DNA of 53,531 nt from Myxococcales bacterium (lineage in GTDB: Bacteria > Myxococcota > Myxococcia > Myxococcales > Myxococcaceae): the NCBI GenBank assembly GCA_030681895.1, contig JAUXRI010000345.1, forward strand, positions 1-53,531, given 5' to 3'. The notes beneath the pieces were generated by a model. The model searched no databases, was not told where the DNA came from, and was given only the letters and a program-made list of their open reading frames with translations. Both the position numbers and the translations under genes were made by a program. This document shows positions 15,868 through 25,230 of this stretch, piece after piece (position 1 is the stretch's first letter; every line of letters begins with the position of its first letter).

Positions 15868-18800
15868 ATGCTTCGACGATTGCTGATGTGTGGCGCCATG
15901 GTGGCGATGGCTGGTTGCACGCTCGACACCGAGCTGCCTCGACCTCCGCCGCTGGGCGCGGTGACGGGCTCCGTCGACACGCAGGGCAAGGTGCCGCCCG
16001 AGGGCGTCGTCGTCACGATGATCAGCTCGACCGGAGCGCGGCAGACGACCACCACCGCGGCGGCTGGCCGCTTCGACTTCGCGCAGGTGACGAACGGGCA
16101 ATATTTCGTCGAGGTCAAACAGCCTGGCTTCGTGACGCTCGTGGTGCCGGGCGTCGTGGTGCGCGGCGGAGAGACGTTCGACACCGGCGTCCTGCAGCCC
16201 ATCTGGCTCGCCACCACGAGGGTGTCGGGCACCATTCAGGGCCGGGTGACGTCGGCGTCGGGCGTGGTGCCGGTCGGCGGCAAGGTGGAGTTCCTCGTCG
16301 GCGCGGCGAAGAGCCTCGTCTCGTCTGGCGCCATCGACTTCGCGGGTGAGTTCAGCGCGCTCATTCCGCCTGGCGACTACACGCTGCGCGCCTCGCACCC
16401 GTTCTTCGTCACCAAGGAGACGACCGCCACCATCGAAGAGAACCGCGTCACCACGCTGCCGATGCCCATCGTGCTCGACATCAACCCCGCGACGCTCTCG
16501 GGCAAAGTCGTGGTCGAGTCGTCGACCGACGGCATGCCGCCAGCACCGCGCGCGGGCATCACCGTGACCGTCGACACCGGCGCCTCGGCCGTCACGGACG
16601 CGATGGGCCAGTTCACCGTCACCGGGCTGCCTGCCGGCGCGCGCACCTTCCGCGTGACGTTGATGGACTTCGACGACCCGACGCCCGAGCGCACCGTCAC
16701 CCTCGAGCCGGCCATGACGAAGGTGCTCGCCGACATCGTCCTCGAGCGGCAGCGCGGCGCCATCACCGGAGAAGTCGAACTCGCCGACGGCAAGAAAATC
16801 TCCGACGTCACCGTGGTCGCCGCAGTGCTGGGCACGCCCTACGCGTCGTCCGTCTCGGGCTCGTCGTCGCAGCAGTCGCGCGGGCGCTTCGTCATCACGC
16901 GCGTGCCGGTGGGCACGTACACGGTGCGCGCGTCGTCGTCGGGCTACGCGAGCGCCGACCAGACCTCGGTGCGCGTCGAGGCCAACCGCACCGTCGACAT
17001 CGGGCTGCTCCGCCTCGCCGCGCTCAGCGGGAACTTCCGCATCGAAGACACCGACACGGCGAACACGCCGGGCTTCACCCGCTCGCGAAACGTGACGCTC
17101 GACTTCTCCCAGTTCCTCGGCGCCGTGCGGGTGCGCTTCGCCGAGAACGACCCGAGCCTGACGAGCGTGATGTTCCAGAACACCTCGGCCACGCCGATTC
17201 CCTTCACGCTCTCGACCGGCGACGGCACGAAGGTCATCTACGCGCAGTACGAGACGGCGACGGGCACGCAGAGCGCCGTGCAGGCCGCGGCCATCGTCGT
17301 CGACACCCAGCCGCCGCAGCTGGCGTCACTCACCGTCGAGAACGGCGCCACCTTCACGAACGACCGCACGTTGCTGGGGCTCACCGCCGTCGCGGCCGAC
17401 GAGCCGGCCATGGGCGCTGACAGCCCGTCGGGCCTCGCCTTCATGCGGCTGTCGCCGAGCAGCGCGCTGGACATGAACGGCAACCTCTCGGGCCCTCGCG
17501 AGGCCTACACCCGCGACCGCTCGTGGACGCCGCCGAGCCCGCTGCCCGAAGGGAGCTTCACGCTGTACGCGCAGTTCATCGACAACGCCGGCAACGTGAC
17601 GACGGCGGTGAGCGACAGCGTCATCATCGACACGCTGTTGCCGTCGGGAGGCCTCACCATCGCCCGTGGCTCCCGCGCCGCCGCGAACGGCTTCACCAAC
17701 GACGTCGCCGTCATCTTGAACGCCACCGCCACCATGGAGCCCAACGGCGGCTCGGTGCAGGTGCGGCTGGCGAACACCGCGCAGGACGTGGCGACGGCGG
17801 TGCTGCGTCCCGTCGAGCAGAACCTCGGTTGGTTCCTCGACCCCATCGGCGACGGGCTCAAGACGGTGCACTACCAATTCGTCGACGCTGCCGGGAACGC
17901 CTCGGGCGTGCAGTCGGCCACCATCACCCTCGACCGGCAGCCGCCATCTCCCGCCGCCGTCGCGTTGCCGCCGAGCCAGCCGGACTCACTGTTCAACGTG
18001 CGCACCATTCCGCTTCAGCTGCAGGCGGCCGACGTGAACGGGCTCACGCATACGACGGCGGTGACGGTGTCGATGTCGGCGACGTTCACCGACGTCACCA
18101 CGACGACGCCCGTCGTGTTCCCGATGTCGAGCACGCTCACCTACGACGTGCCTGCTGGCGACGGCCCGAAGACCCTCTACGTGCGCTATCGCGACATCGC
18201 CGGCAACGAGGCCTTCGCCTCGCTCACCGTGACGCTCGACCAGACGGCGCCCACCGCTGACGTGTTGCTCGCGGGCACCCTCGCCGATGGCGCGACCGCG
18301 ACCGGCACCGCGACGAGCGGCCCCACCGTCTCTGGCACGACCGCGACGGTCGTCTTCCAGAACCCCAACGGCATCGCCGACTTCGTCGCCGTCGAAGGCA
18401 CGCCGGGCAACTGCAACGGCCCCTGGTCGCCGTTCGTCGCCACGCAGGTGAACGTGCCGGTGATGTCGGGCAACGGCGCGCGCTCCATCACGGTGTGTCT
18501 GCGCGACGCCGCGGGCAACGTCACCGGCCCCACGGTGCGCACCCTCACCCTCGACACCAGCGCGCCCGCCTGCACCCTCGCGCTCACCGGCACCCGCGCC
18601 GATGGCAGCACCACGCTCCCGCTCCCGGCTGGGCAGACCGGCCGGCCCGGCGTCACCGTCACTTTCACCTGCGGCGCCGAGGCCCCACAGGACGTCGCGC
18701 TCGTGCAGGGCTCGGTCACCTGCGTGCCCAACGCGCCGCTCGCGTGGGTGCCGTACCGGCCGAGCACCACGTTCTCGCTCAGCGGCGCCGATGGGCTCTT

Positions 18801-21800
18801 CAGCGTCACCGCGTGCGTGCGAGACCCGGCGCGCAACACCACCGGCACCAACGCCCCCACCATCACCCTCGACACCACGGCGCCGTCGGGCGTGCTGACG
18901 CTCCATGGTGGCCGCGCGTTCTTCAACCGCACCGACTTCCAGGCCGTCGTCCCCGCGCCTGCGGTGGACATGACGGCCGACGTCGTCGTGCAGGGCTCGC
19001 CCGAGTGGGCGCTCTCGGAGAGCTCGGCTCCCGCGTCCTTCGTCTTCAGCAACCCCACCCGCTACCGCGCCTCGTCGAGCGCCGACGGCCCGCGCACCGT
19101 CTACGTCCTCTTTCGTGACGCCGTCGGGAACCTCTCGTCGCTCACCTCCGACACCATCGACGTCGACATCACCGCGCCCGCCGCGACGAATGGAGACCTG
19201 GCCATCTCCAACGCGAACGGGGCCGGCTACCTCAACCAGTCCGTGGCGGCCGTCGACGTGCGCGCACGCCCCGACGCCACCACCATTCGGCTCGCGGTCG
19301 CCGCTTCGCCCGCCGCGTGCGCCGCCAGTGACGTGCAGAACGAGGTGCCTCGCGCGGCCTCGGGCACCTACAGCGTGCAACTCACTGGTGCCGATGGCCC
19401 CAGGCGCATCTGCGCCGAGTACGTCGACGCCGCAGGCAACACCTCACCGCTCATCAGCCGCACCGTGGCGCTGGACAGCACGCCGCCGAACCCGCCCCGC
19501 GCGCTGACCCAGAACGTCGTGCTCGCCACCACCGACAACGCCGTCTTCTTCGTCGACACGACGAACGCCAACGACGCCAACAGCTTCGTCTACGAGGTGC
19601 GCGGTGGAAAACAGGGCAGTTGGACTCCCGCGACGCCGGGCGTTGGCCCCAACGCGAGCAACCGCTTCACCTTCAACCTCGACGTCAGCTTCAGTGACGA
19701 AGAGGGCACGCTCAACGTGTTGCGGGTGCACGCGAAGGACCTCGCGGGCAACGTGAGCGACGAGGCGGTGGTGCAGGTCATCGGCGATTCGAACCTGCCC
19801 GACTTCAACGACACCAACGTGCCCAACCTCGTCGGGCAGACGCCGTGGGTCGACAACGCCGACCGGCGCGCCACCTTTCACTGGAAGAAGTCGAGCTCGG
19901 CCGACGTCACCGGCTACGTCATCGAGTACGGCTCGGACCCGGCGTCGATGACGGGCAGCTTCGCGTCCGAGGGCATCTCGCCCATCGTCGTCGGCGACGT
20001 GAGCAGCTTCACGCTGTCGGGCCTGCCGAACGAGTCACCCACCTACGTGCGGGTGCGCCCGAGGGACCGCGCAGGCAATGTCGGGCCGTTCGCGCCGACG
20101 ACGCCGGCCAACGCCGTCATCCTCCAGCCCAACGAGGTGTCGCTGAACTACATCGGGAGCGTCAGCCTGCCGCTCGGCTCGCGCATCAGCCGGTTGGTCG
20201 CGTCGGGAGACCACCTCTTCTTCACCTCGACGAAGGGCGTGACGGCGCTGCACTGCAACGGCGCGCCGCCGCCCGCGGTGACGACGCAGTTGCATGTGTT
20301 GTCATTGGCCGGGCTCGAGGGCGCGGTGCAGAACGGCAAGCCGCAGGACGCGGGCATTCCACAGGTGGCGTACAGCAGCGCCGAGTTCGCCGACGGCACG
20401 CTCTGCATCAACGACCAGTTCCCCAGCGACCTCGTCGTCGACGGGCTCTACGCCTTCATGACGAGCGGCACGCGCGTGCGGGTGTTCGACATCGGCCGGC
20501 CCGAGCTGCCCTCGCTCGTCGGCATTCTCGACTTCGGGCCGCTCGCGCCCGCCGCCCCGTACGGCGACACGTTTCAGGTGAAGAGCGTGCAGGTGACGGG
20601 AGACCGCCTCATCGCCACCGGCAACGGCTACCTCGCGGTGCTGAGCCTCGCCGAGCTGTACGACGGGCTCCCGGGGACCTTCCCCGTCGCATCCGGCGCG
20701 GGCAGTGACTTGTTCGCCTTTCGCCGCCTCGCCAACCCGTCGTCGAACAACGGCGACTTCGCCGTGCTGACGCGTGACCGCCTGCTCCAGAGCTCGACGA
20801 CTGGCGCGCTCACCAGCGTGTGGGACCTCGGAGATGCCCTCGACTCGAATATCTTCACCTTCTTCGACGCCGCCGATGAGCTGGGCGCGACGAGCAGCAA
20901 CGCCGCGCGCACCCGGCCACCGGTGGGCGGCAACTACTTCTTCCAGGGCACGCCGACCTCGGGCTTCGAGGTGCTGAACCTGAGCCAGGCGTGGGGCACC
21001 CTGGCCACCGACTTCACCACCATCTCGAGCACGGGCTTCTTCTCGGCAGGCCAGCTCGGCGTCGGCGGGAACCAGGTCTTCCTCGGCGACACCACGCAGG
21101 ACCTGCAGGTCCTCGACCTGAGCGACGTCTCGAACATCACGCGCGGCGCCTTCATGCGCAGCTTCTCGGCCACCCATGTCGAGCTCTACGGCAACTACGC
21201 CATCACCGCGCACCACGAGGCGCTGGGCTTCTACGAGGTGGCGACGCCGCGCTCGATGCGGGTGCGCGACACCATCTTCGACACCGGGTACGCGCCCGCG
21301 CTCGCGAACGGCCTGCTGATGAGCACCGGAGGCATCGTCGTCGACACCATGAGCTCGGGCATGCGCGTCTTCACCAATGAGAACAGCTCGCCCGAGTGCT
21401 CGACGGGCAGCGCGTTCTGGACCGAGGGTGAGGTGATGGCGAACGGCACCGGCGTGCGGGTGCGCAACCTCGTGCCGCAGCTCGACCGCTCGGCGCTGCT
21501 CAACCCCGTCGTCGGTGACAGCGTGGACATCAGCCTGCCGGCGTCGGGCCGCATCACCGACGTCGAGTTCGTCGGCAACGCCCTGGTCGCCGTCGAGGTG
21601 CGCGCTGACGGCACCTGGGTCGAGGTCTTCCGAGCCACGGCCTTGCGCGACGTGTTCCCGTCGACGCTCCTGTCGGCCGGCGACTCGCGCGGCGCCTTCC
21701 GCGTCTCGTCGTACGTGCCACCGGTTGGCACGCTCGCGACGCTCACCGTCACCAACGGGCGTGCGCTCATCGGCGTCAACCACGCGACGGTCGGGCAGAA

Positions 21801-22296
21801 CAACCTCTTCGTCGTCGACCTCCGCCCGCTGCTCGACGACCTCGCGACGACGATGTCCGCGAGCAACGTGCTCGGCGCCTTCCAGCTCGCCAACCCGGTG
21901 CGAGGCGTGAGCGCCCAGGGCACCCAGGTCTACGCGTGCACGTCGGGAGGCGCCGTCAGCTTCGACCTCGCGCCCGCGCTCAACGACCCTCCGGCGCAGG
22001 TCGGCACGTTGCCTGCGACGCGTGCGCTCGCGAGCTTCCAGTGCGACGAGGTGGCGGCCTACGGCAGCTACGCCTTCGTCGTCGGGTACGACTCGCGACT
22101 GGGTCTGGCTGCGGTCGATGTCTCGACGCCCGCGACGCCGGTGCCGTTGAGTGTGCTCCCCGGCCCGGGCTCCTCGACGGTCTGCTTTCCCGCTCAGGAC
22201 TCTGGCGGAAGGACCATCAGGTCGGGCGTGGTGGTGCGGGGCAGCCGCGCGTGGATGAACTTTCGCAACGGCATGCGGGAGATTGAGCTCGAGTGA
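15868..22296 (+). CDS. Giant lipoprotein: carboxypeptidase-regulatory, Ig-like, Fn3 and propeller repeats
   Basis: A 2142-aa lipoprotein; Cys17 in AMAGC is the lipobox. From about residue 30 to 390 there are several carboxypeptidase-regulatory-like modules (patterns like 'GRFDFAQVTNGQYFVEVKQPG' and 'TVTGLPAGARTFRVTL'). From about 475 to 1210 come roughly eight Ig-like repeats, each introduced by a linker such as 'VDTQPPQ', 'LDRQPPS', 'LDQTAPT', 'LDTSAPA', 'LDTTAPS' or 'LDSTPPN' and ending 'DAAGN…'. A fibronectin-III-like unit sits near 1320-1415 ('FHWKKSSSADVTGYVIEYGSD'). The last 700 residues repeat short 'xVxGxLLIxxxxxGLxVLDLSD' units like LVIVD propellers. No enzyme motif is seen. It is most likely a surface scaffold or adhesin. 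The start at 15868 gives the lipoprotein signal and has GAGGGGGA upstream. Confidence 0.85.
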   Translation: MLRRLLMCGAMVAMAGCTLDTELPRPPPLGAVTGSVDTQGKVPPEGVVVTMISSTGARQTTTTAAAGRFDFAQVTNGQYFVEVKQPGFVTLVVPGVVVRGGETFDTGVLQPIWLATTRVSGTIQGRVTSASGVVPVGGKVEFLVGAAKSLVSSGAIDFAGEFSALIPPGDYTLRASHPFFVTKETTATIEENRVTTLPMPIVLDINPATLSGKVVVESSTDGMPPAPRAGITVTVDTGASAVTDAMGQFTVTGLPAGARTFRVTLMDFDDPTPERTVTLEPAMTKVLADIVLERQRGAITGEVELADGKKISDVTVVAAVLGTPYASSVSGSSSQQSRGRFVITRVPVGTYTVRASSSGYASADQTSVRVEANRTVDIGLLRLAALSGNFRIEDTDTANTPGFTRSRNVTLDFSQFLGAVRVRFAENDPSLTSVMFQNTSATPIPFTLSTGDGTKVIYAQYETATGTQSAVQAAAIVVDTQPPQLASLTVENGATFTNDRTLLGLTAVAADEPAMGADSPSGLAFMRLSPSSALDMNGNLSGPREAYTRDRSWTPPSPLPEGSFTLYAQFIDNAGNVTTAVSDSVIIDTLLPSGGLTIARGSRAAANGFTNDVAVILNATATMEPNGGSVQVRLANTAQDVATAVLRPVEQNLGWFLDPIGDGLKTVHYQFVDAAGNASGVQSATITLDRQPPSPAAVALPPSQPDSLFNVRTIPLQLQAADVNGLTHTTAVTVSMSATFTDVTTTTPVVFPMSSTLTYDVPAGDGPKTLYVRYRDIAGNEAFASLTVTLDQTAPTADVLLAGTLADGATATGTATSGPTVSGTTATVVFQNPNGIADFVAVEGTPGNCNGPWSPFVATQVNVPVMSGNGARSITVCLRDAAGNVTGPTVRTLTLDTSAPACTLALTGTRADGSTTLPLPAGQTGRPGVTVTFTCGAEAPQDVALVQGSVTCVPNAPLAWVPYRPSTTFSLSGADGLFSVTACVRDPARNTTGTNAPTITLDTTAPSGVLTLHGGRAFFNRTDFQAVVPAPAVDMTADVVVQGSPEWALSESSAPASFVFSNPTRYRASSSADGPRTVYVLFRDAVGNLSSLTSDTIDVDITAPAATNGDLAISNANGAGYLNQSVAAVDVRARPDATTIRLAVAASPAACAASDVQNEVPRAASGTYSVQLTGADGPRRICAEYVDAAGNTSPLISRTVALDSTPPNPPRALTQNVVLATTDNAVFFVDTTNANDANSFVYEVRGGKQGSWTPATPGVGPNASNRFTFNLDVSFSDEEGTLNVLRVHAKDLAGNVSDEAVVQVIGDSNLPDFNDTNVPNLVGQTPWVDNADRRATFHWKKSSSADVTGYVIEYGSDPASMTGSFASEGISPIVVGDVSSFTLSGLPNESPTYVRVRPRDRAGNVGPFAPTTPANAVILQPNEVSLNYIGSVSLPLGSRISRLVASGDHLFFTSTKGVTALHCNGAPPPAVTTQLHVLSLAGLEGAVQNGKPQDAGIPQVAYSSAEFADGTLCINDQFPSDLVVDGLYAFMTSGTRVRVFDIGRPELPSLVGILDFGPLAPAAPYGDTFQVKSVQVTGDRLIATGNGYLAVLSLAELYDGLPGTFPVASGAGSDLFAFRRLANPSSNNGDFAVLTRDRLLQSSTTGALTSVWDLGDALDSNIFTFFDAADELGATSSNAARTRPPVGGNYFFQGTPTSGFEVLNLSQAWGTLATDFTTISSTGFFSAGQLGVGGNQVFLGDTTQDLQVLDLSDVSNITRGAFMRSFSATHVELYGNYAITAHHEALGFYEVATPRSMRVRDTIFDTGYAPALANGLLMSTGGIVVDTMSSGMRVFTNENSSPECSTGSAFWTEGEVMANGTGVRVRNLVPQLDRSALLNPVVGDSVDISLPASGRITDVEFVGNALVAVEVRADGTWVEVFRATALRDVFPSTLLSAGDSRGAFRVSSYVPPVGTLATLTVTNGRALIGVNHATVGQNNLFVVDLRPLLDDLATTMSASNVLGAFQLANPVRGVSAQGTQVYACTSGGAVSFDLAPALNDPPAQVGTLPATRALASFQCDEVAAYGSYAFVVGYDSRLGLAAVDVSTPATPVPLSVLPGPGSSTVCFPAQDSGGRTIRSGVVVRGSRAWMNFRNGMREIELE

Positions 22297-22343
22297 GAGG
22301 GCAGATCCGAGCCGTCGAGGGTTGACAGCCGCTCGACGCACAC

Positions 22344-22380
22344 CCAGAAGGCGCCCGAGTACTTGAACTTCACCTTCTGG
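22344..22380. other. Inverted repeat between the two giant lipoprotein genes
   Basis: CCAGAAGG (22344-22351) and CCTTCTGG (22373-22380) form an 8-bp inverted repeat with a 21-nt loop, followed by a small CCCCTcAGGGG hairpin. There is no T-run, so it may be a factor-dependent terminator, an operator or an mRNA structure. A TTGACA at 22322-22327 just upstream resembles a -35 hexamer, but the matching -10 position (CAGAAG) is poor. Confidence 0.3.
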
Positions 22381-22441
22381 CCCCCTCAGGGGTCAGCGGG
22401 CGACCCCACGGACGAGCGCTGGCCGGCCCTCGGAGAACTGC

Positions 22442-25117
22442 ATGCGACCCTCGACCCTTCTTTCGATGAGCCTCGTCTTCGCCTCGGTGGGGCTGTCGTG
22501 CTCCGGCACGCCGCCAACCATGATGGCGTGTAGCTCGGCCAACTGTGGTGGCTGCTGCGACCAGACGACGAACAAGTGCGTCTCGGGCGTCGAGCTCTCG
22601 GCGTGCGGACGAGGTGGGCAGGCCTGCGTGTCGTGCCCCATCAACTTCCAGTGCATCGTGGGCAGCTGCATGGCTCCCAACCCGGTGGGTGGCGGGTCGG
22701 CGGTCGGTGGAGGCTCTGTCACTGGCGGCGGCACCGTCACGGGTGGCGGCGCGGCCGGTGGCGGCGCGGCGGGTGGCGGTTCGGCCGGTGGCGGCTCTTC
22801 GGGCGGCGGCGCGTCGGGTGGCGGCTCCAGTGGCGGCGGCGCGGCCGGTGGCGGCTCGAGCGGGGGCGGCGCGTCGGGTGGCGGCTCCAGCGGCGGTGGC
22901 GCGGCAGGCGGCGGCAATGTCGGCGGTGGCGCCCCCATCAGCTGCACTACCGGCTGCGTGACGCCTCCGGCTGCGCGCTGCAGCAACGCCAACACCCTGG
23001 TGACGCCTCAGGCCAACGGCACCTGCATCAACGCGCAGTGCGTCTTCAGCGAGAACCAGGCGGCGTGCCCCTACGGCTGCGTCAACAACGCCTGCGCGCT
23101 CCCTTCGACGTGCACCCCCAACGCGAAGCGCTGCAACGGCACGCAGATTCAGACGTGCAACAGCAACGGCAGCGCGTGGCTCTTCGCGCAGAACTGCACT
23201 GGCACCTGCACCATGGGCCTCTGTGACGCGCCCTGCACGCCGAGCGCGCGCCGCTGCAACGGGAACGACCTGCAGACCTGCAACACCGGCGGCACCGCGT
23301 GGGCCTCGATGATGTCGTGCGCGCAGGGGTGCGTCGCCGGCGCCTGCCTCACCGACGTGCTCGAGGTGAACGGCAACACCGTGACGATGGACGGCGAGTA
23401 CCGCTACTCGCAACGCGTGACGGTGAAGAACGGTGGCCGCATTCAGGTGACGCCGGGCCGCAAGCTCACCATCTACGCCCCCATCATCACGGTCGAGATT
23501 TCTTCGTTCATCAGCGGCACGGGCATGAGCGGAGGCGTCTGCGCGGCGCCACCCGATGACGTCTTCCAGGGCATTCGCCTCATCGCCAACCAGGTCACCA
23601 TCGACGGCTCGGTCACCTGGTCTGGCTCATCGTGCGCGAAGAATGGCGTGGTGATTCGGGCGGGCACCATCGACGGCGCGGGCACGGTGACGAGCAACGC
23701 GCGCTCGCTGTTGCTGTTCGGCGCGGGCGGCGTGGCCCCCGGCCTGGTGGCGACCGGCGCGACGCGCAGCCTGATGCCGCCCGAGGTCATCACCAGCAGC
23801 AACTACCCCGAAGGCGGCCTCTACAACGACGACGGCCCGCCGCCCGTGTACACGTGGAGCAAGCCGGCCACGAACATCACCGGCTACTACTACACCGTCG
23901 GGTTCGGCTCGCAGACGCCGGTCGCCACCAGCTCGTTCCTCGGCGTCGAGGCGCTGGCCGGCCGCGAGACGCCGCCGGTCGGGAAGACGTACCTCGACGT
24001 GGTGAGCATCGACAGCACGGGCACCATCGGCACCGTTCCGCACGAGTTCGTCATCGACATCGTCGGCGCGCCGCCGCAGCTCTCGTCGCCCACCAACCCG
24101 GTGCAGGGCATGTTCTCACCCAACCCCACCGTGGTGATGGCGTGGGACGGCGGCAACCCCACCATCGGCTACTACCGGGTGTTCGACCGCTACCCCACCA
24201 CGCGGCCGACGCCGGCGACGGGCGCCTTCGAGCAGACGAACAAGAACCCGCCGCAGGTGCTGCTGCAGAACGTCGCCGACGGGCGCTGGTGGTTCCACAT
24301 GATTGCCCTCGACAGCATGGGCTACTCGACGCGGTCGGCCGCGCACTACGAAGTGGCCATCGGCATGGCTGCCGACGCGGGCACCATCGCCGGCAAGGTG
24401 ACCGACCCCAATGACGCGGGCATCGCAGGCGCGACCGTCGTCGTGCAGCGCGGGCTCTATGTCACCACCACGTCGGCAGGCGGCGTGTACACGTTCAACG
24501 GGCAGATTCCGGCAGGCACCTACGAGGTCGTCGCGAAGGACGAGCGCCCCGACGCGGGCCAGCTCCAGGCGAAGGCCGCGATGGTGACGGTGACGCCGGC
24601 CACCACCACCGAGCTGAACTTCGCGCTGAGCCCCGGCACCGGCTGCCCGACGTGCACCGACGTGTGCTCGGGCGTGGCCTGTGGCGCTCCAGACGTCTTC
24701 TGCTCACCGGGCGGCCGCGGAGGCACCTGCCGCGCGGGCGTCTGCGTCAACGACTCTGGGTACCGAACCGTGAACGTGGGCGTCACCACGGCGACCACCG
24801 TCGGCCTGACGGACGTGCACTACCCGAGCTACTACGGGTCCTCGAGTTACCGGGGCGGCGACATCACCTACGTCTTCACCCCGCCGACGAGCAGGACGTA
24901 CTCCTTCCGTCTCGACTCATCAGACCCCAACCAGAGCCTCGTCTTCTACGTGACCTCCGCGGTCCCGTGCGCGACCTCTGTGCCGACGAGCTCGACCTCG
25001 TTCGGGTACCCTGGCAGCTCCACGCGCAGCTACAACCTCGCGGCGGGCAATCCGTTCTTCATCATCGTGGACTCGGACCCGGGCAACGAAGCCAGCTTCG
25101 ACCTCACCATCAACTGA
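22442..25117 (+). CDS. Large Cys-module lipoprotein with Gly linker and C-terminal beta domains
   Basis: An 891-aa exported protein with a signal ending GLSC. Residues about 29-77 form one copy of a ten-cysteine module (C-x4-C-x-G-CC-D…CG-x2-G-x2-C-x2-C…C…C) that recurs in two other lipoproteins in this window. An about 80-residue GGGSxGGG linker follows. Then come paired Cys-rich repeats with the pattern 'CTPxAxRCNGxxxQTCNxxG' (about 220-300), a beta-solenoid-like stretch ('VNGNTVTMDGEYRYSQRVTV'), a carboxypeptidase-regulatory-like unit ('GTIAGKVTDPNDAGIAGATV') and a final PPC-like beta domain ending 'GNEASFDLTIN'. No catalytic residues are evident; a surface-binding role is inferred. Same strand as the 2142-aa lipoprotein, 145 bp behind it, but an operon is unproven. 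Confidence 0.85.
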   Translation: MRPSTLLSMSLVFASVGLSCSGTPPTMMACSSANCGGCCDQTTNKCVSGVELSACGRGGQACVSCPINFQCIVGSCMAPNPVGGGSAVGGGSVTGGGTVTGGGAAGGGAAGGGSAGGGSSGGGASGGGSSGGGAAGGGSSGGGASGGGSSGGGAAGGGNVGGGAPISCTTGCVTPPAARCSNANTLVTPQANGTCINAQCVFSENQAACPYGCVNNACALPSTCTPNAKRCNGTQIQTCNSNGSAWLFAQNCTGTCTMGLCDAPCTPSARRCNGNDLQTCNTGGTAWASMMSCAQGCVAGACLTDVLEVNGNTVTMDGEYRYSQRVTVKNGGRIQVTPGRKLTIYAPIITVEISSFISGTGMSGGVCAAPPDDVFQGIRLIANQVTIDGSVTWSGSSCAKNGVVIRAGTIDGAGTVTSNARSLLLFGAGGVAPGLVATGATRSLMPPEVITSSNYPEGGLYNDDGPPPVYTWSKPATNITGYYYTVGFGSQTPVATSSFLGVEALAGRETPPVGKTYLDVVSIDSTGTIGTVPHEFVIDIVGAPPQLSSPTNPVQGMFSPNPTVVMAWDGGNPTIGYYRVFDRYPTTRPTPATGAFEQTNKNPPQVLLQNVADGRWWFHMIALDSMGYSTRSAAHYEVAIGMAADAGTIAGKVTDPNDAGIAGATVVVQRGLYVTTTSAGGVYTFNGQIPAGTYEVVAKDERPDAGQLQAKAAMVTVTPATTTELNFALSPGTGCPTCTDVCSGVACGAPDVFCSPGGRGGTCRAGVCVNDSGYRTVNVGVTTATTVGLTDVHYPSYYGSSSYRGGDITYVFTPPTSRTYSFRLDSSDPNQSLVFYVTSAVPCATSVPTSSTSFGYPGSSTRSYNLAAGNPFFIIVDSDPGNEASFDLTIN
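22682..22937 (+). repeat. Degenerate GGYGGC repeats encoding the Gly/Ser linker
   Basis: An about 250-bp run of GGTGGCGG-type units inside the 891-aa lipoprotein encodes GGGSAGGGSSGGG-like sequence. Period is 3-12 bases and imperfect. Such tracts can change length by slippage without shifting frame, since the units are multiples of three. Confidence 0.7.
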
Positions 25118-25230
25118 CGCAGGCCTCGTCTCGTGCGCAGTGCCCGGTCAGCGCTCGGGCCGCATCAGCGCAAGCGCGTTCGCACGAAGACGTCAGCCTC
25201 TGCTTCGGGAGTGTGGGCCGAGACGTTGGC

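Noticed and set aside
17986..19380. 464-codon minus-strand frame
   Set aside because: Opposite the Ig-like region of the giant lipoprotein, Arg/Gly/His-rich, no motif; a shadow frame.
20302..22341. 679-codon open frame on the minus strand
   Set aside because: Lies opposite the giant lipoprotein and is Arg/His-rich with no signal, motif or Shine-Dalgarno; it is the GC-rich shadow of a real gene.
22322..22350. TTGACA-n17-CAGAAG promoter upstream of the 891-aa lipoprotein
   Set aside because: The -35 is perfect but the -10 matches only half of the consensus, so it is not listed as a promoter.
22682..22937. Possible CRISPR or repeat array
   Set aside because: The repeats are in-frame Gly codons with no unique spacers of constant length.
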